Below are positions 1 to 4,705 of a DNA stretch of 5,540 nt, piece by piece. Position 1 is the stretch's first letter. Every line of letters starts with the position of its first letter. A program made the translations under genes and the position numbers. Origin of the DNA: an uncultured Alphaproteobacteria bacterium (lineage in GTDB: Bacteria > Pseudomonadota > Alphaproteobacteria > Micavibrionales > Micavibrionaceae); assembly GCA_937124505.1 (NCBI GenBank), contig CAKZKV010000101.1, forward strand, positions 1 to 5,540, given 5' to 3'. Below the pieces are notes generated by a model. The model searched no databases and had not been told where the DNA came from. It saw only the letters and a list, made by a program, of their open reading frames with translations.

Positions 1-547
1 GGAAGATACAGTCATCAAAACCATATATGATTATGTTGAGAATCAGTTCCCGCTTGATTATCTGGGGGATACGGCTACAGGAATGGACAGCAATATCAGT
101 GATACAATTGGTGGTGCGACTTATACCTGTACGATGATGAAGGATATATGGCAGGTGGCAAAATGTGAGAACTTCGGTGATACGGATTTCTTTGTTGGTG
201 CCGGACCCTTCTATACCTATAATGAACTTATTCCGAAAACAAGCGATCCGAGAGTGCAGTATAATCAATGCAACGACACAGGTCTGCAACAAATTGATAA
301 AGACGTGATGACGAACAAAAACCTGCAATATCATGGATACTCTGCAGCGGCTCTGTATGGCAAAAATATTCATGATTACGTTGATCCGGCAAATTGTACG
401 GGGCTTGAACCAATTCCAACAGGCGTCCATGTTGTACAAGTTAAGGATTATGGCGGTTCCGGGGAAGATATCACGGAATATGAAGAGCATTTCTGTGCCA
501 ATCCAGGATGTTACTATGACCATACAAATGATAAATGTTCCAAGTAA
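1..547 (+). CDS. Cysteine-rich protein of unknown function, 5'-truncated by window edge, paralogue of the next gene
   Basis: The frame is open from base 2 (first full codon GAA) to a TAA at 545-547, giving 181 visible residues. The gene must start to the left, because homology to the next protein extends upstream of the ATG at 83. That ATG (visible residue 28) is therefore probably internal. I do not recognise a named family. Visible features are Y-T-C-x2-M-x3-W-x2-A-K-C-x-N-F at about residues 41-58, a DPR at 82-84, and a C-terminal C-x-NPGCYY-x6-C. The seven cysteines (43, 55, 90, 132, 165, 170, 179) correspond one to one with the last seven of the downstream protein. Many cysteines plus the exported paralogue suggest a disulfide-bonded periplasmic or surface protein, which is inference. 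The next gene follows 44 bases later on the same strand, so co-transcription is likely. The coding frame is secure; the function is unknown. Confidence 0.85.
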   Translation, partial: EDTVIKTIYDYVENQFPLDYLGDTATGMDSNISDTIGGATYTCTMMKDIWQVAKCENFGDTDFFVGAGPFYTYNELIPKTSDPRVQYNQCNDTGLQQIDKDVMTNKNLQYHGYSAAALYGKNIHDYVDPANCTGLEPIPTGVHVVQVKDYGGSGEDITEYEEHFCANPGCYYDHTNDKCSK

Positions 548-578
548 TGGGTTTGGCAATGAATAAGAAAAAAGTGAC

Positions 579-584
579 AGGTGA
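579..584 (+). promoter_or_regulatory. Ribosome binding site that selects the start at 592
   Basis: AGGTGA lies 7 bases before the ATG at 592. The other in-frame ATGs (535, 547, 559, 610) have no comparable Shine-Dalgarno sequence at a suitable distance. Starting at 592 also gives a signal peptide of normal length, whereas 535 or 559 would add a long polar extension. Confidence 0.6.
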
Positions 585-591
585 CTGCGAA

Positions 592-1992
592 ATGTTTAGA
601 ATAGATACAATGATTAAAAAATTAAGCCTCTATATTTTGCTGGCCGTTCTTGGCTCCTGTTTGTGGACGGGAAGTGGTTTTGCCCAGACCAATGCCGAAT
701 TGCAAACCGCCATTGATGGCGGGCCTGCAGATATCAGAGATTTCTTTGATAAATACAAAAACAAGGCCAGCGATTTAGCTAAGCTGGATACCTCTAAGCT
801 GAACGAAGCAATCAGCAGTGTGAATGGAGGCGTTGAGAACCTGACGTCTCAGTTAAATGCATTAGAACTAACAAAGTTTCTTGACGAATTATCTGACATA
901 GGCGATTTGAATACATCTGATCTTGCAAGTGCACTTCTTTATGCTATTTCATCTCAGGACTCAACTTTGGGGCAGGCCATTACGTCCGCTCTTGGAAAAG
1001 ATTTCTTCGAAAATATTGAAGCTTCTATACCTGGAATCACCGATTTATTGAATGATGAGTTATCGGATATTTTTGGCTTGGCAGGAGATCTGGAAGATCT
1101 TATCAATACTATCAGTGATCTCTTTGGCGGAGGTGGCGGCAGCAGTATTCTGGATACAATTCTTGCCGGGGGCGGGTCTGGTTCGCTAGGTTCGATCCTT
1201 GGGGGCGGTAGCAGCAGCACGGCTTTGCCGTCTGCATCTCCAATGACCGATACATGTGATTCGAATATCCTGATTGCGATGGAAACACGAGCTTGGCTGG
1301 AAGCCCAGCGCGAAATTACACAAAACCAGAACCTGATTGCCAAGCCTGATAGCGTTCTGGAATATACCTGTTTTGACCAGTTCCTAAGAGTTTTGGCAGA
1401 GGAAGCTGAGAACCTGTTCAGTGAAAATACCAGCGTCTGGAGTGGCGGCTCCGTAGCGCTGATTAGTGATACAGATATGGATAATGCGCTGAGTGAACTG
1501 ATTGGAAGTGCTGTCAATTCCTATGTCAGAAATAATTTCTCACACTCCTTTTTGGGCGGAAGAGGAACGGACGATTATACCCCATCTGCAGGGATTTTAG
1601 GCGGCTCCTATACATGCGATATTATGGATCGTGTTTGGAAAAATGCAAAATGTATGAATTTTTCCACACGTTCTGAAGATGGATTCTGGACATTCAGTCA
1701 ACATGAGGACAATGATCCCAGAACATTGCCAGATGTCTGTGCGGAAGAGCCAAAATGGGATTCTTATATTCAGGCTGTTTTTGAAAGCCCTGCATGGAAA
1801 TCGTCTGGCTATGAAAGCGAAATTGAAGATATCTATGAAGAATTAGCTAAATATACAGAAGCGGGTAGTTGTGATAATTCACGTTTGATCAGAACGGGTC
1901 TTAAAATGTATTCAAAAGGCGTGGAAACTCTTGATGCAGTTTGTTTAAACCCTGGCTGTTATTATAATGGGGCAGGCTGTACAAACTATTAA
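592..1992 (+). CDS. Exported cysteine-rich protein of unknown function with Gly/Ser linker, paralogue of the preceding gene
   Basis: The protein is 466 residues from the ATG at 592; the frame is open back to an ATG at 535, which would overlap the previous gene. Residues 1-31 form a signal peptide: Lys9-Lys10, a hydrophobic core at about 11-25, and a likely signal peptidase I site after Gly-Phe-Ala31. Cys23, in Val-Leu-Gly-Ser-Cys, also fits a lipobox, so a lipoprotein is possible. The mature protein has an acidic, probably helical region (about 32-178), a Gly/Ser-rich linker with imperfect repeats (about 179-209), then a segment bounded by Cys222 and Cys260 that contains a Trp-Leu-Glu-Ala-Gln-Arg-Glu helix. 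A C-terminal module holds seven cysteines (342, 354, 383, 427, 451, 456, 463). That module matches the preceding protein, including the YTC...AKC-x-NF motif, a DPR, and the final C-x-NPGCYY-x4-C. I do not recognise a named family. A secreted or cell-envelope structural protein is the likeliest reading, by inference. It ends one base from the convergent gluQ. Confidence 0.85.
   Translation: MFRIDTMIKKLSLYILLAVLGSCLWTGSGFAQTNAELQTAIDGGPADIRDFFDKYKNKASDLAKLDTSKLNEAISSVNGGVENLTSQLNALELTKFLDELSDIGDLNTSDLASALLYAISSQDSTLGQAITSALGKDFFENIEASIPGITDLLNDELSDIFGLAGDLEDLINTISDLFGGGGGSSILDTILAGGGSGSLGSILGGGSSSTALPSASPMTDTCDSNILIAMETRAWLEAQREITQNQNLIAKPDSVLEYTCFDQFLRVLAEEAENLFSENTSVWSGGSVALISDTDMDNALSELIGSAVNSYVRNNFSHSFLGGRGTDDYTPSAGILGGSYTCDIMDRVWKNAKCMNFSTRSEDGFWTFSQHEDNDPRTLPDVCAEEPKWDSYIQAVFESPAWKSSGYESEIEDIYEELAKYTEAGSCDNSRLIRTGLKMYSKGVETLDAVCLNPGCYYNGAGCTNY
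1126..1218 (+). repeat. Gly/Ser-rich linker with imperfect internal repeats
   Basis: Inside the cysteine-rich protein gene, these 31 codons read as alternating glycine/serine runs and short aliphatic blocks: a GGGGGSS run, then SILDTIL-like, AGGGSGS, SLGSIL and GGGSSS. The glycine runs use mixed codons (GGC, GGA, GGT, GGG), so this is a protein-level repeat and not a simple DNA microsatellite. It probably acts as a flexible hinge between the acidic N-terminal region and the cysteine-containing C-terminal half. Confidence 0.6.
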
Positions 1993-1993
1993 T

Positions 1994-2851
1994 CTATTTA
2001 TATGGCCTGATGCCGATCAGGCTATATATATCATCAGCTAAAAACCCTTCTTCTCTCAATGATTTCAATGTCTGGGACAGGTCTCTTTTCGCAAGCCGCT
2101 CTCCGTCTTGTCCTTTGATTAATTGATGATGACGGTATTCCGGGCGCGGCAAATCCAGCAATTCCTGTATGGCCCTTTGAATATGTGTGGCGTATTGCAG
2201 ATCAGTGCCGCGGGTGACATGCGTAATACCCTGCAAGCCGTCATCCACGACCACGCTCAGGTGATAGCTGGTGCCGATGTCTTTTCTGGCGATGACGATA
2301 TCCCCCAGTATCTCAGGCCTCGCAATTTTTTTTTCTCCTCTTTCTTCCATCCAGTACAGGTTCGCCGGATTTACCAATTTTAACGCGGCCTCAAGATCAA
2401 GACGCAGTGCATAAACATGCCCCTCCGCAATCAGGTTTTTGCGCTCTTTATCAGGAAGATTTTTACAAGTGCCCGGATAGATCGTGCCTTCCGGCCCGTG
2501 CGGGGCATATCCGGCGCGGGCGACTTCTTCAAGAATGGCCTTGCGTGTGCAAAAACACGGATACAAAACGCCCATTGCCTCTAAGCGGGAGATGGCATTT
2601 TGATAGTCCTGCATATGCTCTGACTGGATACGTACAGGTGTTTCCCATTCCAGCCCCAGCCATGCCAGGTCTTCAAAAATCCCCTCCACATATTCTGCCT
2701 TGCAGCGGACGGGATCAATATCCTCAATGCGTAGAATAAACTGCCCTCCCTGTTTCTTCGCGGTGTTATAACTGAAAATCGCCGAATAGGCATGGCCAAG
2801 ATGAAGATACCCGGTCGGCGAAGGGGCAAATCTGGTGACAATGCCCGTCAT
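1994..2851 (-). CDS. gluQ: Glutamyl-Q tRNA(Asp) synthetase
   Basis: GluQ activates glutamate with ATP and transfers it to the queuosine base at the wobble position of tRNA(Asp) in the cytoplasm. It resembles the catalytic half of glutamyl-tRNA synthetase without the anticodon-binding domain. The 285-residue length fits that short form. The N terminus has the Arg-Phe-Ala-Pro-Ser-Pro-Thr-Gly signature (7-14) and the HIGH-type motif His17-Leu-Gly-His20. RIEDID follows at 41-46. A zinc site is visible as Cys99-x-Cys101 and Tyr125-x3-Cys129, with a longer gap between halves than in the E. coli protein as I recall it. The conserved Tyr-His-Leu-Ser-Val-Val-Val-Asp-Asp stretch is at 196-204, and the KMSKS equivalent is Leu-Ala-Lys-Arg-Asp at 253-257. 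The start codon overlaps the acyltransferase stop as ATGA, with a weak GAAGAG upstream, so translation is probably coupled. It is the last gene of the operon and stops one base from the convergent gene. Other names in use include yadB. Confidence 0.95.
   Translation of the reverse strand: MTGIVTRFAPSPTGYLHLGHAYSAIFSYNTAKKQGGQFILRIEDIDPVRCKAEYVEGIFEDLAWLGLEWETPVRIQSEHMQDYQNAISRLEAMGVLYPCFCTRKAILEEVARAGYAPHGPEGTIYPGTCKNLPDKERKNLIAEGHVYALRLDLEAALKLVNPANLYWMEERGEKKIARPEILGDIVIARKDIGTSYHLSVVVDDGLQGITHVTRGTDLQYATHIQRAIQELLDLPRPEYRHHQLIKGQDGERLAKRDLSQTLKSLREEGFLADDIYSLIGIRPYK
1999..2028 (+). terminator. Possible intrinsic terminator hairpin embedded in the 3' end of gluQ
   Basis: An inverted repeat has arms at 1999-2011 and 2016-2028 around a GCCG loop. 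All 13 positions pair in a + strand transcript, counting one G-U pair (G2004 with T2023). In a - strand transcript that pair becomes a C-A mismatch, so the structure favours the + strand. It starts 6 bases past the stop of the cysteine-rich gene, where a terminator would be expected. The run after it is TATATC and not a clean T tract, so it is a weak or Rho-assisted candidate. The same bases encode the last residues of GluQ. Confidence 0.45.
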
Positions 2852-3729
2852 GACAAGCTGATCTCTTCAAATTTTCCCCAGCGGCGATGCAGCCAGAGCC
2901 ATTGTTCCGGGTGCTCCTGTATCCACTTTTCAAGAATGGTGTGCGTTTCTTTCAGGAGCTCTTCAACCGTCTTGCCTGTTGTATGTAGCGCAGGCTCGAT
3001 TGTGAGGCGGAAGTGTGCGCCGTGTGTACGTTCCAGACGTACAGGGATTAATCTGGCATCAAATTTCAATGCCAGTTCAACAAAAGCCGGGCTGGTCATG
3101 GCATCCCGTCCGAAAAATGAAATGGGCAGGCCGCGGTTAAATTTCTGATCAACCAGTAGGCCAATAATACCGTTATGTCGCAGGCATTTGATCATCTCCC
3201 GTACGCCTTGCTCAGACTTGGTCGTCAGAGAAACGCCGTCTCCAACCTCCCGCGCCCGGAGTAAAAGTTGATCGGCGTACGGATTGTTGGGCGGGCGATA
3301 GACCAGCAGGCCTTCCATCCCCTTTTGCAGGTAAAGGGATGGCCCCAGAACCTCCCAGTTGGAGAGATGCCCGGAAAACAAAATGGCCGGTTTCTGGTAT
3401 GTCTGTAAGTCTGCAATATGTTCCTCAAAACCGCTAATTTCAACGCGGCGGGAGGCAATTTCTTTCAGGTGCGCGTATTCGGCAAAAACACGCCCCAGAT
3501 TTTCCCACATATTCGTGAGAATGCGTTTTTGTTCGGGAAACGGCTTGTCTGGAAAGGCAATTTGCAGGTTTTTCAGAGCTTTTTGAGAAGCACCGAGCCT
3601 GGGCCCGATGAGTTTTCCAAGCCTCCCACCCAGATTGGAGGCCATATCTACAGGCAACAATTTAAACAGCCCGAACAAGACGTACAGGGCAATTCCTTCG
3701 AAAAAGTAACGGACTTTCTTACCTGTCAT
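2848..3729 (-). CDS. lpxL: LpxL/HtrB-family lipid A secondary acyltransferase
   Basis: This 293-residue protein belongs to the lysophospholipid/lipid A acyltransferase family, which transfers an acyl chain from acyl-ACP to the hydroxyl of a primary acyl chain on Kdo-lipid A at the inner membrane. The catalytic H-x4-E is His121-Leu-Ser-Asn-Trp-Glu126. Other family blocks are Tyr-Arg-Pro-Pro-Asn-Asn-Pro at 144-150, Val-Asp-Gln-Lys at 193-196, Phe-Phe-Gly-Arg-Asp-Ala at 205-210 before a Ser-Pro-Ala, and the C-terminal HPEQWLWLHRRW at 273-284. A hydrophobic N-terminal segment (about 9-25) should anchor it in the membrane. The start overlaps the end of lpxK by 11 bases and has AGAGGG 8 bases upstream (3738-3743). 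Neighbouring lpxK and waaA support a lipid A role. The acyl chain length, and whether it is strictly LpxL or LpxM-like, cannot be read from the sequence. Confidence 0.88.
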   Translation of the reverse strand: MTGKKVRYFFEGIALYVLFGLFKLLPVDMASNLGGRLGKLIGPRLGASQKALKNLQIAFPDKPFPEQKRILTNMWENLGRVFAEYAHLKEIASRRVEISGFEEHIADLQTYQKPAILFSGHLSNWEVLGPSLYLQKGMEGLLVYRPPNNPYADQLLLRAREVGDGVSLTTKSEQGVREMIKCLRHNGIIGLLVDQKFNRGLPISFFGRDAMTSPAFVELALKFDARLIPVRLERTHGAHFRLTIEPALHTTGKTVEELLKETHTILEKWIQEHPEQWLWLHRRWGKFEEISLS

Positions 3730-4705
3730 GCCGTAAGCCCTCTTTCAGGAAGGTGATCACGGCGTCTTCGTCACGCCATTTCAGGGTAATGGGCAATACC
3801 TCCAGAAAAGGGCGTATCTCCGGAAAGGACTCAAGGCGGCCGGCGTCTTTTTCTGTTGTCAGAAGCCGGGTATTCGTTGTTTGTGCGCTCTTAATCAGGG
3901 ACTGTACGTCTTGCTGTGTGAAGGCGTGGTGGTCAGGAAAGGGGATGAAGTCTTTGATATCCAGTTCCAGATCACTCAAGGTTATTTTGAATTTGTCCGG
4001 CTGGCCGATGCCGCAAAACGCGATATAAGGCCGGTTCTTCTCTCCTGAAAAGTGCGGTTCAATGTCCGCCTCAAAAATCGGCATGTCGGGGGGCAGGTAC
4101 GTACGTACGTTGTATGTATCGTCATTGATAATGATCGCGGCCTGTGTGCGGGACAGGGCTGCATCCAGAGGTTCGCGCAGAGGCCCCGCCGGAAGGAGTG
4201 CGTTGTTTCCAAAGCCAGCCGTGCCGTCCACCACTAGAAAAGACAGGGTTTTGGCAAGGGTGAAATTCTGAAAGCCATCATCCATGATGATCATGTCAAA
4301 GCCGTGCTCTTCGATAAGACCGGCGCCTTCGGCGCGGTTTCCGGCCACGACCACGGGCGCTGTGCGGGAGAGCAGAAGCGGCTCATCACCCACATCCATG
4401 CAGGTATCGTCACGCGAAACCAGATGTACGTCCTTCGTGCCGCCGTATCCCCGGCTAAGGATACAGGGCTTATTTGCAAGCCGCTGCTGTGTTATAATTT
4501 GCAGGAGGTTCTGGACAACGGGCGTTTTACCACTGCCGCCGACAGTGACGTTGCCAATACAAAGAACGGGGAGGCGGCTGGTGTATGTCTCTGTCTTTTG
4601 ACGGTTAACAAAACAGGTGGCCCGGTAGAGGCAACTGAGGGGCGTGAGAAAGGTTTTCCAGATACTGTTTTTTTCTTGCCAGAAGGCAGGCGTACGCAAT
4701 GTCAT
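3719..4705 (-). CDS. lpxK: Tetraacyldisaccharide 4'-kinase
   Basis: LpxK uses ATP to phosphorylate the 4' position of the tetraacyldisaccharide 1-phosphate, forming lipid IVA at the cytoplasmic face of the inner membrane. The 328-residue length is normal for the family. The Walker A loop is Gly-Asn-Val-Thr-Val-Gly-Gly-Ser-Gly-Lys-Thr at 51-61. Later blocks are Leu-Ser-Arg-Gly-Tyr-Gly-Gly (83-89), Gly-Asp-Glu-Pro-Leu-Leu-Leu (106-112), Asp-Asp-Gly-Phe-Gln-Asn (142-147), Leu-Pro-Ala-Gly-Pro-Leu-Arg-Glu-Pro (171-179), Cys-Gly-Ile-Gly-Gln-Pro (231-236), Phe-Pro-Asp-His-His (256-260) and Thr-Thr-Glu-Lys-Asp-Ala (283-288). The N-terminal stretch (about 8-33) matches the membrane-associating helix expected here. 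The start overlaps the waaA stop as ATGA and has a consensus AGGAGG 4 bases upstream, so it is well supported. It contains a (GTAC)3GT tract at 4097-4110. Confidence 0.96.
   Translation of the reverse strand: MTLRTPAFWQEKNSIWKTFLTPLSCLYRATCFVNRQKTETYTSRLPVLCIGNVTVGGSGKTPVVQNLLQIITQQRLANKPCILSRGYGGTKDVHLVSRDDTCMDVGDEPLLLSRTAPVVVAGNRAEGAGLIEEHGFDMIIMDDGFQNFTLAKTLSFLVVDGTAGFGNNALLPAGPLREPLDAALSRTQAAIIINDDTYNVRTYLPPDMPIFEADIEPHFSGEKNRPYIAFCGIGQPDKFKITLSDLELDIKDFIPFPDHHAFTQQDVQSLIKSAQTTNTRLLTTEKDAGRLESFPEIRPFLEVLPITLKWRDEDAVITFLKEGLRHDR
3738..3743 (-). promoter_or_regulatory. Ribosome binding site of the acyltransferase gene, inside lpxK
   Basis: On the - strand AGAGGG lies 8 bases before the ATG at 3729. 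It is encoded within the last codons of lpxK and supports this start despite the 11-base overlap with that gene. Confidence 0.6.

Noticed and set aside
535..537. ATG at 535 as the start of the second cysteine-rich protein
   Set aside because: It would put about 27 polar residues before the signal peptide and lacks a convincing SD; the ATG at 592 has AGGTGA 7 bases upstream.
333..566. 77-codon + strand frame overlapping the first cysteine-rich gene
   Set aside because: It overlaps the C-terminal cysteine motifs conserved between the two paralogues in another frame, so it is a shadow.
548..591. Possible promoter between the two cysteine-rich genes
   Set aside because: The 44-base gap has no convincing -35/-10 pair at proper spacing; co-transcription is simpler.
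954..1517. 187-codon open frame on the - strand, antisense to the cysteine-rich gene
   Set aside because: Its proline/serine-rich translation is the mirror of the Gly/Ser linker, it has no recognisable domain, and the + strand frame has a signal peptide, an SD and a paralogue.
3025..3043. 7-bp inverted repeat (TGTACGT / ACGTACA) with a 5-base loop in the acyltransferase gene
   Set aside because: It is internal to conserved coding sequence and a by-product of two GTACG words; no terminator or operator context.
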